Positions 44,690 through 56,592 are shown, counted from the first letter of the stretch. The stretch is DNA of 64,000 nucleotides from Limnephilus marmoratus (GCA_917880885.1 OU862917.1:55565227-55629226), one strand, 5' to 3'. Numbers and translations are program-made. The notes: generated by a model from the sequence alone, not told the origin.

Positions 44690-44895
44690 ACAAGCAATGC
44701 AACGAGAATATTTGGTTTTATTTTGACAATAGGGGCAAATTTTAAACGTATGTCAACATTAAAACATCTGTATTGCTCATCAGTATGAAACAGATTAGAA
44801 TACAATTGCACTGTATGGTCACCGTACTACAAAGTCCATTCTCAATCGTTAGCGAAGGTACAAATCAAATTCCTTCGGTTAATCAATTTTAAAAT
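44690..44895 (+). pseudogene. Non-LTR reverse transcriptase C-terminal fragment
   Basis: Translation reads RIFGFILTIGANFKRMSTLK, HLYCSSV, a stop, NRLEYNCTVWSPYYKVHSQS, LAKVQIKFLRLINF. This matches the LINE thumb region (L+YCSLVRS+LEY.S.VWSP....). One internal stop; no flanking element ends identified. Confidence 0.7.
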
Positions 44896-45221
44896 GAAAA
44901 TTTTAAAATTGATTAGTAATAACTGACGCGCTGAAACTAATTAGAATAAGTTTTCCATACAATAAACCACGTTGATTGTACCAAACCACTGTACATATGT
45001 AATTTATTTTTTGTGATAGAGAAAAGATAATGTATTAAGTACACCCAACATTAGAAATATTGAGGTTTTTTTAACGGTGATGAAAAATTATCCAGAATCT
45101 AGTGGCACTAGCGGGTGAACCTCGAACATGAAGTTTGTGTCGACTTTGTGGGATAGCATTTTTATAAACCTTTCGCTTTCAAGTATATTAAAATTGTCCG
45201 AAGTTGGAATTTTTTAAATTA
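44896..45221. other. No recognisable feature
   Basis: Includes a short TTTTAAAATTGATTA inverted motif at about 44887-44915, otherwise nothing. Confidence 0.45.
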
Positions 45222-45420
45222 ACGGCCTCCTTGGCCGAGGAGTAAGGCTCTCGACTAAACGAAACGATATTAGCCTGTTTTGTGACCAGATCTGAATGGC
45301 CAGGTACTTCCTCACCTTACTACTTTGCATCTCCTTCCCCTCCCCACTACCTGCTTTTACCCGCTTGTACCATTAATTTCCGGAAATAAAGTGTATAACT
45401 TGGTTTCCCTTATTTATTTT
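45222..45420 (+). repeat. SINE A with tRNA-like head, internal deletion (copy 6)
   Basis: A tRNA-like start (TGGCCGAGGAGTAAGGCTCT, an A box) joins straight to the GTTTTGTGACCAGATCTGAA block. The 5' body is absent. It ends before the usual 3' tail. Confidence 0.7.
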
Positions 45421-46600
45421 AGATTCTACTTGTTTCTCCTTGATAAGGGTATCTTCATACTGGTACATCAATTAGTAACGTTAATCGGTAACTGGTAACT
45501 AAATTAACGCTGGTAGGTAGATACGTCCCTTCAAATACTGGTTCGAGTCTTAATTTTTCCTTGCAGGATAAGTAAGGGTGACTTTGCACACTCAAATCAA
45601 TTTGCAACTCATCCCCCTTATTCCTTTTGCACGGAGATTTCCGTCAAATTCAGTAGCTTGTATAGCGAATATTTCGTTCTAATATGTTGATGTAGGTGGC
45701 CACATACATAATTGTAGGTTTAATGTTGCATTTTTTTAAAATTTCATTATGTATTTGGTGTTTAGCGGACTGATTTGTGAAATAATAAAACACGAACGAA
45801 ATAAATAGTTCTTCCCGGTAAGGCAGATCGTTTAATGAAAAGGGTGCGTTAAAATAATACTAATAATAACATTTTGGCTGATGATTTAGGTTGCACCGTT
45901 TCTGTGAAAACTTATCTCAAAGGCCATAAAAACTGTAATAATTTCTTTTTATATTACGCAAATTCGATGATTCAAATAGATTATTATTTTTTTCAAAAGT
46001 TTTTTTTATAAAGATTTTATTATTCAAAAGGTTCGCCGAATCTCAAGGCTGACTAGAGTAGGAGGCCTCTGGGCTTTGGGCCTATGGACTTTGAGATTTC
46101 AAGTGATCAATCTATAATAAAACAATGTCAAATTGTGGTGACTTTTGTACTCCTGATATGTATATTGTTTCACGGCTAGCATGTAGACTATTTGAAATAA
46201 TATTAAATTTTACTTCAGCAGTTACTTCCGTAATTTGGTCGTCGTGCTCTATACTATATGTGGTGCTCTAAACCTGTAGGTACTCTAGTAGGCCTTGCAT
46301 TTTTTTAATGACAGGTAAAATCGTCGGGCGGAAAACAATTGTAATATTTATAATAATCGATAATAGCAATTTTACGTGTATTACAAGTGAAGTGTTACGC
46401 ACTGTGGCTTTTACTAGCGTTGGCCGTGTAATGAATACATTTTTACTTATTGGAACTTTTTTAATGCAATTAACTTAGAACTTACTTTTTACGACCTAAC
46501 GCGTTGCGTGGTCGTTTAGTACTAAAAATATGAATTCGAAAATACTGCAATTGACTTGCTTTTGGCTTACCACTTTGAAATGTATAGGTACCTACAGCTC
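45421..46600. other. No recognisable gene or repeat
   Basis: AT-rich spacer. Nothing supported. Confidence 0.5.
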
Positions 46601-46604
46601 GACT

Positions 46605-46661
<57 letters not shown>

Positions 46662-46754
46662 CCGCTATCATTGCTGCGTCTTCTAATGGTCCACTTTCAT
46701 TCAATCCTGCGTCCGACCGTCATTCTGCGTCCGGTATACGGACGCAGGATTGAA
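46605..46754. repeat. (TA)n microsatellite joined to palindrome-bearing repeat
   Basis: A TA run at about 46609-46657 is followed by CATCCCGCTATCATT and, 35 bp on, a perfect 16-bp inverted repeat: TTCAATCCTGCGTCCG (46700-46715) with its complement at 46739-46754. The same junction occurs in reverse at 53877-53957. Confidence 0.85.
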
Positions 46755-47435
46755 CACATGTAATTTCAAGTTTTCCCCACTCCTGTACCCTCATACGGTC
46801 CAAAAACGAAATTAAGCCAGACGCGGTATTGGTACCTAAATCAACTGAAATATGCTATTTTAGTTCAGTGCTTTGTCACCGATCGGCGAGCCGCGGCGCT
46901 GCAGTAGACCAGCGTATATTTTTAGCAAAGTATACGTTTTTATTGGCTTTTATTGACTCGCGTATCGCAACTCCTACATTTGGCAACATCGCTTTTTAAC
47001 AGCGTTTCTTCTGTTCTCTGCGAAAACAAAGCAATCATACTTAAATATCGCACATTGCTACGTAAGATTACATTGAAATTTAGCTACATTACCTATTCAA
47101 AATTGGCGCCAAATATGATTCCAATAAGGATGGATCTTTGTCAAACGTGTGTAATTTATATTTCAATTTCACCAAGACAATGTTGCTACAATATCGTCGT
47201 TATTTACTCATTAAATAATAGTTTTTTGCTGATATTGAATTTGCCAAAGCTGCATTTTTTTAAAAGTAATGATTTTACTTCTTACTCGCAAAGTGAATTG
47301 AAATTCATTGTTAAACTAATATTCAATCACAGCATCCATGCTTATATCTAAAAATAAAGACGAAATTGCCTAAACTAATTTACTAGAAGTGGAATTTTTC
47401 TTTTGGTTTCGTTTAGTTCTTCTGACTTTTCAATT
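46755..47435. other. No recognisable gene
   Basis: A 132-codon frame (46953-47351) has low-complexity hydrophobic content and no known motif; probably chance. Confidence 0.45.
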
Positions 47436-47866
47436 TCAATTTGAGAGGCAGACATGGGTACCGCCTCCCCGGAAACCATTTATTGGATAACCAACACTTT
47501 TGCCGTAGGTCACCCCAAGTGATTCACTACATTTGGTGACTTAGCAGGGGTGCCCGAGTTTATGGGGTAAGGTTTGCCCGGGTCTTGGCGTTGAATGCTT
47601 CTGCCCACCATGTGCATGACAGGCCGGAACGGGAGAGAATGGTTGAGGTAACCATTCTCTCTGACTTCTGACTTCTTCAGCCGTTTTTTCTCGGAACATC
47701 GCCTTGCACCGAAGTGGGAGGGATGGACTCATACATCCGTCACTCCTGGACACACTAACCCCCAGATTAACCTACCTAACCTTCATTCGCTTTTCTTGCC
47801 CAGAACTTCCTTTCCTAAAAAGACCCTCCACACGCATCCCCAAAAATGTCAGCGCTAATGTAAAAT
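47436..47866 (+). repeat. SINE B, nearly full copy
   Basis: The 5' start GAGAGGCAGACATGGGTACC and all body blocks are present. The 3' tail is shortened: the inner hairpin is deleted and ACCCTCCACACGCATCCCC runs to GCTAATGTAAAA. Confidence 0.85.
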
Positions 47867-48204
47867 GCATATTACTAAACTGAAAATGTCCAGATCTTCA
47901 GAGACTACAATTGCACATTTATGAAAAAGCCGGAGGAAAATTAAAAAAAAAAACACTACCAAGAATTTAGCGATATTAACCAACAAAAAAATATAGATGA
48001 CTATTTTTACTAACGCCGACCGGTTTCGGAACGACCGTTTCTTCCTTATGGCAAACATATAATGACTTGACAATTACAAAACAGTGGGTTGATACAATGT
48101 ATTATTACTAAGGGTGGGGGCGTGTTTTGTGGTATTTCATAATGTATGAATTCATTAAAAATAATATGTAGTAGGTACTTATTTGCAGCTTGTTCTAGAG
48201 TACT

Positions 48205-48405
48205 AAATATGCCCGAGGAAGACACGGCATGATCATGTTAAACAAATTCTTGAGTCAGGCCAAGCCAAAAGTCAGAAAAACAGAAGAGCGATTATGAATG
48301 TGAATTGTAAATGAGGAAAAGAAATATATGCCAATACCTAGTTGTTTGGCGGTCTCTGCCTACTCCTGCGAGGAAACGTTAGGAGGCTTGATGGTTAGTT
48401 AGTTA
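48205..48405 (+). pseudogene. RTE-like LINE tail, decayed
   Basis: GCCCGAGGAAGACACGGCAT, ATTCTTGAGTCAGGCCAAG, TTGTTTGGCGGTC and CTACTCCTGCGAGGAAACG, ending GATGGTTAGTTAGTTATTG. Confidence 0.75.
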
Positions 48406-48764
48406 TTGCTTAACACTATTTATTACTTTTACCGTTTTATGCTTTCCCTTTTTTGTGTTTTCCTTTTTTCGTCCTAAAAGAATATAATGCATATTTTTGT
48501 TTTAACGTCCATAAAATAACCTTAAAATTGTTTCTCCCGTGACGAGAATGCATTAGTTAACTATAATTTGAAAAGATACCTACTGTCAAACATGATAGAT
48601 TTGATAAGCATTTATGTAATTCTATGTTGATTTTAATGACATTAGAAAATACTCATAATTACTGTGGATTAAAGATATTTTTTTTACTTAATGATTATAT
48701 TAAAAAAATTCAACACGTGGCTGATAAATAAAAAAAGACTAGCATAACCAATTTGCGTATAAAC
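48406..48764. other. No recognisable feature
   Basis: A short segment (48715-48745, ACACGTGGCTGATAAATAAA) resembles the ORF2 C-terminus coding for TWLLNKKR, possibly a tiny LINE scrap. Otherwise nothing. Confidence 0.35.
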
Positions 48765-49035
48765 GCTTTTTTATGTAAATTCCTCACAAGAGCCTCAGCT
48801 TCTCCCGGCTGGAGCCAGTGAGACTATGGCATCCCCGATTTGGGGTATGTTGTGAGGATAAAGCTAGTGGGGAGGGGAAGGAGATGGTGAATAGAAAGGT
48901 GGGCTTGCTTTACCTGGCTTTTCAGATCTAGTCACCAAACACGGCTAAAGCCATTTCAATTAATTTATTTTGAATGGTGGTCTTACACAAGGGCGATACT
49001 GAGAGTATCTTCCACTCTGGAACGTGCCGCAAATA
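48765..49035 (-). repeat. SINE A copy 7
   Basis: Near-complete body in reverse, from CTCACAAGAGCCTCAGCTTC to CCACTCTGGAACGTGCCGC. The 3' segment holds GCATCCCCGATTTGGGGTAT. Confidence 0.85.
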
Positions 49036-49139
49036 TACTACCCCCAGACCACGCCGTTGTCGCTACTTACTTTACTTATTTACTTTATTTAAAAAAATAT
49101 ATTTATATGCATTTTTGCTCATCTTTTATTAATTTTTTT

Positions 49140-49730
49140 TTCATTAACTCCACACGGGAGGCCCTGAGGAAAATAATTTCCCTCTAATTATCGTCTGAGA
49201 TGCTGTGTGGAGGGTCTTTTCGAGAAGAGGAAGGAATGAATATTTGTCTTGAAGAGATTCATGTTGTAAGAAGGAGAAACACAGAGGCCGGCAAATCATT
49301 CCATAGCCGCGCTGTTGAACACAAGAACGAGTCGAAGAAGCGACTCGTTCTCGTGTGACAAATGTCAATCGTGTACAAATGTAGGGCACGCGTTTGGCGT
49401 GTTTCCCGACTATGCACCGGTGCCGAAAGGGTCAATTATGCAAATCCTTCGAAGCCACTTCCATTGTAATACCGGTAGAACAAGGATAGCATTCCCACCC
49501 GACGCCTGTGCTCTAAAGATTGTAACCCGTCTGTTAAGATGGGAGAATCTATCAAACGGACCGCCCGTTTTTGCCCAGAGTCGAGGGTATTTTTCAGGTA
49601 TTTTGGAGCTTCAGATCAGAGGTGGCTGCCAAATTCAACCGTGGGGCACACATGTGATTTGTACAGGTTTAGCAGTTGTATACTATTAAAGTATCTGCGG
49701 GCCCTGTAAAGTAACGCCCAGTTTTTGAGA
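49140..49730 (-). pseudogene. Jockey-type LINE 3' end with shared hairpin tail
   Basis: Read on the minus strand: RT C-terminal coding (ERVASSTRSCVQQRGYGMIC region, frame-broken), then the hairpin tail at 49140-49215 with T-run at its 3' end. Homologous along its length to 57985-58568. 5'-truncated with frameshifts. The tail is the one carried by SINE B. Confidence 0.75.
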
Positions 49731-50594
49731 GGTTTTATACCCTTTTAACATTTTTATAAGCTTTTATGCCTTTTTTATGATAAAAAAAAATCATTTGGGC
49801 TCCTACATTGAAAAATTTTTTTGAAATTTTATACAATGTTAATTTAATTTTATGTAACTAATTCAATTTTGTTCATCTTTAAGCAAAAGCAAAATAATGC
49901 CAATCTTATTGTGACACGAGAATTCCATGAATGTAATGGTTGACTGTTGAATGTTCAATGACCCATAGAAAAATAAACAATAAAAATGAAATAACTTGAT
50001 TAAGATAAATAATTATCACATAATGTGCATCAATTGAGGTTCGGAAAGAATTTAGAACGATTTACGAGGCAGTTTGTTTATATGGATACGTATGAACACT
50101 TGAGATGTAGGTTAAGTTATGAATGCATCAGCTGTCCCGAGGACGCTTATCACATAATAGTCGAACATTTTATTTATTGTGGCTTGGACTTTTTTGTTTC
50201 AAGTTACGATTAGTCGACGCCGATAAAAAATGATATGGTGTTTTGGTGTTTTCTTCACATGTATGACCAGCAGAGCAGTACATTCGACTGGTCCATGGCC
50301 GAGTTTGGATCCCACTCAGGAGTTGTATGTTCAGTTCGTCTGTGGCTAAATCCTCCATCTCGACACAAGCAACAATTTCTGCTTACTATTTTTCGTTTCA
50401 TCGATTTTCAAATCACAACGGTCCTAAAGAAGTTTTTACTTTAAAAATCGTAATGTGAGAAAGAGCTTGGACCCAAATTAAAAAGAGAAGGTTATCTTTA
50501 TATTGATATTGCGCACTTACTATCGTATTTTATTATGCTAGTGCACTGCACTCTAATTTGCAAAGGGACAATACTTTGCCCAATAATATTTATT
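49731..50594. other. No recognisable gene
   Basis: Small frames at 50025-50213 and 50170-50444 lack secure motifs. Nothing supported. Confidence 0.45.
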
Positions 50595-51040
50595 AGAGGC
50601 GGGTATGGGTACCGCCGCCCAGGGAATCATTTATTGGATAACCAACACCTCTGCCATAGGTCACCCTAAGTGGTTCGCTACGTTTGGTGACTTGGTAGGG
50701 ATGCCTGGGTTCATGGGGTGAGGTTTATCCGAGTCTTGGTAGTGGATGCGCCTGCCCACCAGCTGCATGGCAGGCCGGATCGCGAGAGAATGGTTGAGGG
50801 AGTTCCTTTAACTTCTCCAGCCGTACTCTCTGGGAAAATCACGTTACACCGCAGTGGGAGGCATGGATTCATACGTCCGTCATTCCTGGACACACTAAAC
50901 CCCGATTCCTACTCATCCCTAATAACCTTTTCATTTCCAAAACTTCCACTCCTTCCTTTCCCTAAAAAGAACCTCCATACAACATCTCTGATGGAATTCT
51001 TTTTTCCTCAGAGCCTTCTGTATGGAGCTAATGTAAAAAA
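50595..51040 (+). repeat. SINE B, full-length copy
   Basis: AGAGGCGGGTATGGGTACCG start, all body blocks, and 3' tail with CTCAGAGCCTTCTGTATGGAG then poly-A. Outer tail stem is CTCCATACA with TGTATGGAG: both sides changed together compared with CTCCACACA/TGTGTGGAG elsewhere. Confidence 0.85.
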
Positions 51041-51327
51041 GTAAGATATTTTCAAATATTGTCTGGTTATGCGTAACCAGGGAATGTTTGTTTTTCTTAA
51101 AATTAAAAAAAAATCCTTACCTATGTTTTTATTTTTAACTTTATGAGCCCTCAAATTATAACATTTAATTATGAATATGTTGATATTTCGATCAACATAT
51201 TAAAATCTTGCTATCTTTTTCGATTAACATACCATGTTGATCGAAAAATCCTCAAAGATGTAACGAAAAATCCTCAAACATGTAAAAAATAATTCAATGA
51301 ATAAAGAAAACTTTTATAAAATATATA

Positions 51328-51412
51328 TTTAAATGAAGAAAATATTAGCGAAACTCATTCGAAAATCTGGAAACAGATAAATCAGAAAAAGATATTGGCA
51401 ATATCGAATACG
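51328..51412 (+). repeat. Single arm of the 63371-63545 palindromic repeat
   Basis: AATATTAGCGAAACTCATTCG, AAAATCTGGAAACAGATAAA and GGCAATATCG match the left arm of 63371-63545. Its loop and right arm are absent, and it runs into SINE A. Confidence 0.65.
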
Positions 51413-51414
51413 AG

Positions 51415-51675
51415 TAGGTAAAGTATATTTTCGGCACGTTCCAGAGCGGAAGATACTCTCAGTATCGCCCTGGTATAACGTTGCTTGCAATGGCTTTAGC
51501 GTGTTTGGTGACCAGATCAGAATAGCCAGGTACTTTCCCACTTTCCTCTTTCCCATCTCCTTCCCATCTTCACTACCTTCAGCCTCACAGCATACTCCAA
51601 TTGGAGATGCCATAGTCTCACTGGACCAGACGGGAGTAATTCGAGACTCTTGCGCGGTGCTCATGTAAAAAAAAG
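51415..51675 (+). repeat. SINE A copy 8
   Basis: The body starts at TTTTCGGCACGTTCCAGAGC and ends GCGCGGTGCTCATGTAAAAA. The GACCACCATTCAGAATTGAA segment is deleted. Confidence 0.85.
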
Positions 51676-51839
51676 TGAAATCACTTCCATATTGCAGGTC
51701 ACGATTCCTTTAAACTTTCTAGATTCTCCTTGTACCAATTCTCAGCATCTCCTTTCGTTCGTTGTACAATAAAAATACATTTACTGTATATTTTAAATAC
51801 TGTTTTAGCCTTCAAATCTTTAAACATTTTTGGAATTTC

Positions 51840-52410
51840 GGAAAGGTTCCCATTTCCAAATTTACTCCCTTCTATACCCTACCGTTACTATGTCACCTTT
51901 GCAATCCCTCCCTCTGCCATCCCTCGTCCTCCATCCCTTACCCTCACCCTCTCGTGTGTGTCCTTTCCCATGCGCCCTCGTTACACTCTCGCGACCCTCA
52001 CCCCTCTTGCGTTCCTTTCCACCTTCCCATCTTCCCTGCTTTCTCCCCTTCCGCGAACTCGTCCCTCGTTGATATTCCCAATCCCAAATTTCCCCTTCCC
52101 CTTCCCCTCCCTCCATCACTCCTTGAAGCGAAACTAAATGAAAAACATACATATCAAACAACTCGCACGCCACTAATTGTAATTTTTTATACAAATTTCA
52201 TAACGCCAGAGCTCACTATTATATATAGAAAAATTCACGGATGTGCGCATAACAACTCACCAAAGTTTCATCGCTATCGGATGAATGCCAAAAGAAATAA
52301 TTTCATAGCGCTAGAGCTCACCACAGAAACCATCGCGGGCATGCGCACGACAAATCTCCAAATTATCATCGTAATCGTATGAATGCTTTAGGTACATAAA
52401 CATTCGTTTT
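51840..52410 (+). mobile_element. Helitron-like / Lep1-type repeat, copy 2
   Basis: The pyrimidine tract (51860-52120) is followed by TTCATAACGCCAGAGCTCAC, CACCAAAGTTTCATCGCTAT, ATAGCGCTAGAGCTCACC, CGTATGAATGC and ACATAAACATTCGTTTTTAA. The start block seen at 43655 is not recognisable here. Confidence 0.6.
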
Positions 52411-52425
52411 TAAATAAAGATTATT

Positions 52426-52715
52426 TTTACATTAGCCAGGGGGGGGCACGAGAAATTTCCACAGGAAGCCCTGAGGTAGGTGTCCAGGAGTGATGGACGT
52501 ATGAATCCAATCCTCCCACTGCGTTGCAAGGCGATGTGTCGAGAGATTATGGCTGGAGAGAATAAAAGACCACCCTCAACCAGTCTCTCTCGATTATACC
52601 CACCACGCAGCAGATGGGCAGACGCATCGGTCACCAAAACCTGGATAACCCTCACCCCATGAACCCGGTTACCCCTGCTAAGTCAACAAACGTAGCGAAC
52701 CCCTTGGGGTGAAAG
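52426..52715 (-). repeat. SINE B copy, reverse, tail damaged
   Basis: From a degenerate tail (CCACAGGAAGCCCTGAGG) through GTGTCCAGGAGTGATGGACG to AACCCGGTTACCCCTGCTAA and CCCCTTGGGGTGAAAG. The inner tail hairpin is missing. Confidence 0.8.
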
Positions 52716-52764
52716 CATTTATATGATAAGCATTAATATAATTATAATTTACTTCTTCATTCAT

Positions 52765-53218
52765 TATTAAAATAATTTTCCTCAGGGCCTATGCTATCTT
52801 TGGCGATGCTGTTTGGAGAGACTTTTTAGGTGAAGAAAGAGAGGAAGTTCTGGGAAAGAAAGGGATACCAGGGGTAGGTAGGAATCTGGGGGAGTGTGTC
52901 CAGAAGTGAGGGACGTATGAATCTATCCCTCCCACTGCGGTGCAAGGTGATGTTCCGAGAGAGTACGGCTGGAGAATCAACCAACCATTCCCTCAACCAT
53001 TCTCTCCCGATCCGGCCTGTTATGCAGCTGGTGGGTAGACGCACCCGCCGCCAAGAACCAGATAAACCCCACCACATGAGCATAGAATATTATAGGGCAC
53101 CCCTGCTAAGTTATCAAACGTAGCGAACCACTTGGGGTGACCTATGGCAGAAGTCTTAATGGCAAGATTATCCAAATGGGTTCCCAGGGCAGCGGTACCA
53201 TACCCGCCTCCCAAATTG
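52765..53218 (-). repeat. SINE B, full-length copy, reverse
   Basis: Starts in the tail hairpin (CCTCAGGGCCTATGCTATC), carries all body blocks, and ends GGTACCATACCCGCCTCCCAAATT. The outer half of the hairpin at its T-run side is missing. Confidence 0.85.
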
Positions 53219-53319
53219 AATCTTTCGGAAGACTACGGTTTCTTTTTTAAATAATAGGTCGCAAAATATACCTACTGATTATCGTGTTGTAGTAATAAAG
53301 TCCTTATATGGTAATCACT

Positions 53320-53435
53320 GTCGTGATGCGGAATCAAAATGGGGAGAAGAGGACGCATATAAAGGTCCCAGCAATACAGATCTAGTCACTAAAAATAACT
53401 AATAGCACTTCAAGCAACGTTTTAATTCGGAATGA
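53320..53435 (-). repeat. SINE A fragment (copy 9)
   Basis: AATACAGATCTAGTCACTAA and CTTCAAGCAACGTTTTAATTC match the centre of SINE A in reverse. Confidence 0.65.
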
Positions 53436-53859
53436 TAAGTCTCAAAAAAATCCCATACCAATTTAATAAATATTACGTGCGCATCGCCGCCGGGTTGATT
53501 AGAGTCCGCAACATATTGGCCAGTCGTATTGGCATTTTCATATTCTATTAATAACTTTACAGTCGTCCAACCAAAAACTTGAACAAATAAGCGGCAACGT
53601 CGCAAGACGTCGGTTTGTCTTCAACATGAAAATGAATATATAATTGGACGCTACATTGTGGACCAAATTGAAGAAAATATACGCAGGATGCCTCACTGCA
53701 TTGAATATGAAAGGAGTTCAGATTGGTGGAACTTTAAAGGGCGTTTTTTTCGTTTTGTATATTTTTAAAATCATTATTTTCAAAAATATAAATACCTAGC
53801 TACAATCAAACACTGAAAAGATAGTATATACTTTAGTTAGAACTATGTAAAATCAAGTC

Positions 53860-53914
53860 CTTCAGATGGACGCAGTAATGTCGATCTGATGAAAGGACGC
53901 AGAAATGATAGCGG

Positions 53915-53957
<43 letters not shown>
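53860..53957. repeat. Repeat + (TA)n, reverse of 46605-46754
   Basis: GGACGCAGAAATGATAGCGGG and ATG lead directly into a TA run (53921-53957). This is the inverted form of the 46.6 kb junction, with a diverged palindrome (ATGGACGCAGTAATG). Confidence 0.75.
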
Positions 53958-53960
<3 letters not shown>

Positions 53961-55095
53961 TTTATGTTACGGCATTTAGTGGCTCAAAGCGTCCTTTAAT
54001 TACCGGAACTTCTTGATCATTTCGACTTACTGGCTCATTTGGGCACTTAGTGGCTCATCGTTTTTTTTTTTTTAAGTCCATCATATCAAACTCGATGAGA
54101 CGAGTCGAACGGTGTAAAAAAAATTTTTGAGTGAATAAATGACATTTTTACGTGGACCGTTAATGCTCCGGAATGCGTTTTTTATCAGTAAATATTCATC
54201 AATACTTAGAACATCAACTGGGTACACTTTTTATCGCATCTATAACCATCACGGCATGCGACGTTGCCGGATGTTCTCGTCATACAATATCATTCAAACT
54301 CCAAGTCGTTTATCAATGCTTTGCGATATTGAACTCAATGGTTAAATTCCTCAAAATCTATTATCGCATGACATTGCTATGTCAGATTGAATCTTTTGCG
54401 ATATGTTATATGTTTGCCGGTATGTTATGTTGTATTCTATCTACATAGGTAGCTACTGTCAAGCGCTCGCTGTGGACTGTTAGTTGTTTTAGAAGAACAG
54501 ACATTATATTATACGAGTAATATTTAGCGGCTATTCGCGCGCTTTTTTAAAATTGAAGATTGATTTACGAATTGCTTTTATAATATCGTTATTAATTTTG
54601 TGTTAATTGTTTTTGTGTTTATTACAAGGTTGATATTATTACGTATTTTAATACACATTTATGTAGTTTTTTCTTTAATAAATAAAATATTTGCTACGTC
54701 ATTCTGTATTTGTCTTTTGCGTTCTGAAAGCATAGTCAGTTGTAATGTAATGATATCTATACAGGGTTTTCTAAAAATTTCAGAAATATATTAGGTACTC
54801 ATGTAATATGTTTTTTCATACAGTTATATTATTTTTTTAAAATGTTTTTTTAGTAGAACGTAATTTTTATAATGGATTATATTATCATATTTAAGAAATC
54901 TAACAAGTTTTTCATTTTAAAAAATGTTCTGTACCTAGGTAATTACTTTACGCGTGACAATTTTTCAAAAGCATTGTCTCTAGTTGTATTGAAGTAATTA
55001 AAATATGTTTTATTGTTGTTTTGGTGTATTTTATAAAAAAAAGTTATGAACAAAAATAAACAATAATTTAAAAATAAATTACAATATACGGCCTA
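53958..55095. other. No recognisable gene
   Basis: Contains a short repeated motif (ATTTAGTGGCTCA / ACTTAGTGGCTCATCG, 53975-54060). Frames at 54139-54448 have no known motif. Confidence 0.45.
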
Positions 55096-55097
55096 CA

Positions 55098-55473
55098 TAG
55101 TCCAGGAGTGAGACCCTTGACTCGCAAACCGCAGGTCTCAAATTTTATTTGATTAATTTGTGTTATTTCACAATTAATTCATTTAAAATAATAAATAGTA
55201 TATTTGCGGCACGTTCCAGAGTGGAAGATACTATCAATATCGCCCTGGTGTAAGTAAGACCACCATTCAAAATTGAAACGTTGCTTGAAAATGGCTTTGG
55301 CCGTGTTTGGTGTCCAGATCTGAATCGCCAGGTACTTCCCAACCTTCCTCTTCCCCACCTCCTTCCCCTCCCCACTACCTTCAGCCTCACAACATACCCC
55401 AATTGGGGATTCCATGGTGTCACTGGCTCCAGACGGGAGCAGTTGAGATTCTTGTGCGGTATTCACTGTAAAA
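55098..55473 (+). repeat. SINE A, full-length copy (reference copy 10)
   Basis: A tRNA-like head at 55100-55143 (A box TAGTCCAGGAGTGAGACCC; B-box position CGCAGGTCTCAAA), an AT-rich linker, all body blocks, ATACCCCAATTGGGGAT (a perfect CCCCAATTGGGG palindrome), and GTGCGGTATTCACTGTAAAA. A tRNA-derived head means RNA polymerase III transcription. The partner LINE is not identified. Confidence 0.85.
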
Positions 55474-55477
55474 AAAA

Positions 55478-55695
55478 CTCCACACAGGAGGCCCTTAAGA
55501 AAACGATTTCCCTCAAGGCCTATGTCATCTAATATGCTGTGTGGAGGGTCTTTTTGAGGAGAAGAGGGAGTCAACATTGGTCTTGAAGAGACCCATGTTG
55601 TAGAAAGGGGAAAACCCAGAGGCCGGCAAATCGTTCCATAGCCGAGCTGTTGAGCACAAAAACGAATCGAAGAAGCGACCAGTTCTCATGATTTT
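55478..55695 (-). pseudogene. Jockey-type LINE 3' end, short
   Basis: The minus strand encodes FLCSTARLWNDLPASGFSPF...DSLFSSKRPSTQ, the RT ORF end, then the hairpin tail at 55478-55545. It abuts the A-run of SINE A. Its 5' edge leads into a GATTTTGAATTT simple repeat (55690-55740). Confidence 0.8.
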
Positions 55696-55768
55696 GAATT
55701 TGATTTTGAATTTGATTTTAGATTTGATTTTGGATTTAGGGTAGGGTTCAAAAATCTTGATTATTTTG

Positions 55769-56070
55769 TTTTTACATGAATATCGCACAACGTAGTGGAT
55801 AGGGGAAGGAGATAGGGAAGAGGAAGGTTGGGAAGTTCCTGACTATTCAGATCTGGTCACCAAACACGGCTAAAGCCATATCACGCAACATTTCAATTCT
55901 GAATGGTGGTCTTACACCAGGGCGATACTGAGAGTATCTTCCACTCTGGAAAGTGCTGCAAATATAAAATATATGTATTATTTTTACTAAATAAATTGTC
56001 AAATAACACAAATTATAATCCCGCGACCTTCGGAGTGCGAGTCAAGAGCCTTACCGCTGGACTACGCCGA
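55769..56070 (-). repeat. SINE A copy 11, with tRNA head
   Basis: Reverse orientation. The head is complete at 56020-56070 (in sense, TAGTCCAGCGGTAAGGCTCT, then GGTCGCGGGAT as B box). A 3' body segment around the CCCCAATTGGGG palindrome is deleted. With copy 10 it forms an inverted pair around a LINE fragment. Confidence 0.85.
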
Positions 56071-56140
56071 TAAATATACAATAGACTAATCATACCTAAG
56101 ATGACTTGAATAAGGACTAATTGTAAACGAGGTATTCCAA

Positions 56141-56592
56141 TTTGGGAAGCGGGTATGGGTACCGCCGCCCCGGGAACCATTACTGTATAACCAACACCTC
56201 TGCAAGCAGTTTGCTACGTTTGGTGACTAAGCAGGGGTGCCCGGGTTCATGGTATCAGGTTTGTCCAGGACGTGGCGGCGGATAGGTCTGCCCTGCTGCG
56301 TGGCGGGCCGGATAAGAGAGTTTGGTTGAGGGAGGCCTTTTGTCCTTTCCAGCCGGACTCTCTCGACCCATCGCCTTGCACCGCATTTGGAGGGATGGAA
56401 TTTTAGGTTCGTCACTCCTAGACACATTGACCCCAGATTCCTATCCACCCCACATACCTTTTTCCTTCCCAGAACTTCCTATCCTTCCCTTCCTTAAAAA
56501 GACCCTCCACACAGCATCCCCTTAGATGACATAGGCCCTGAGGGAAATTATTTTTCTCAGGGCCTCCTACGTGGAGCTACTGTAAAAAAAAT
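56141..56592 (+). repeat. SINE B, full-length copy
   Basis: TTTGGGAAGCGGGTATGGGT start to poly-A. The tail reads CTCCACACAG, CATAGGCCCTGAGGG, CTCAGGGCCTCCTACGTGGAG. Confidence 0.85.

Noticed and set aside
50025..50213. Short frame with CISCPEDAYHIIVEHFIYCG, reminiscent of LINE C-terminal CCHC-like region
   Set aside because: Too short and too weak to separate from chance; no neighbouring RT motifs.
51730..52382. Frames of 135 and 206 codons rich in Pro/Ser
   Set aside because: They read through the pyrimidine tract of a Helitron-like repeat; composition explains their length.
55163..55577. Minus-strand frames of 86 and 132 codons
   Set aside because: Antisense to SINE A joined to a LINE tail; related antisense frames occur at other SINE A copies such as 51329-51664.
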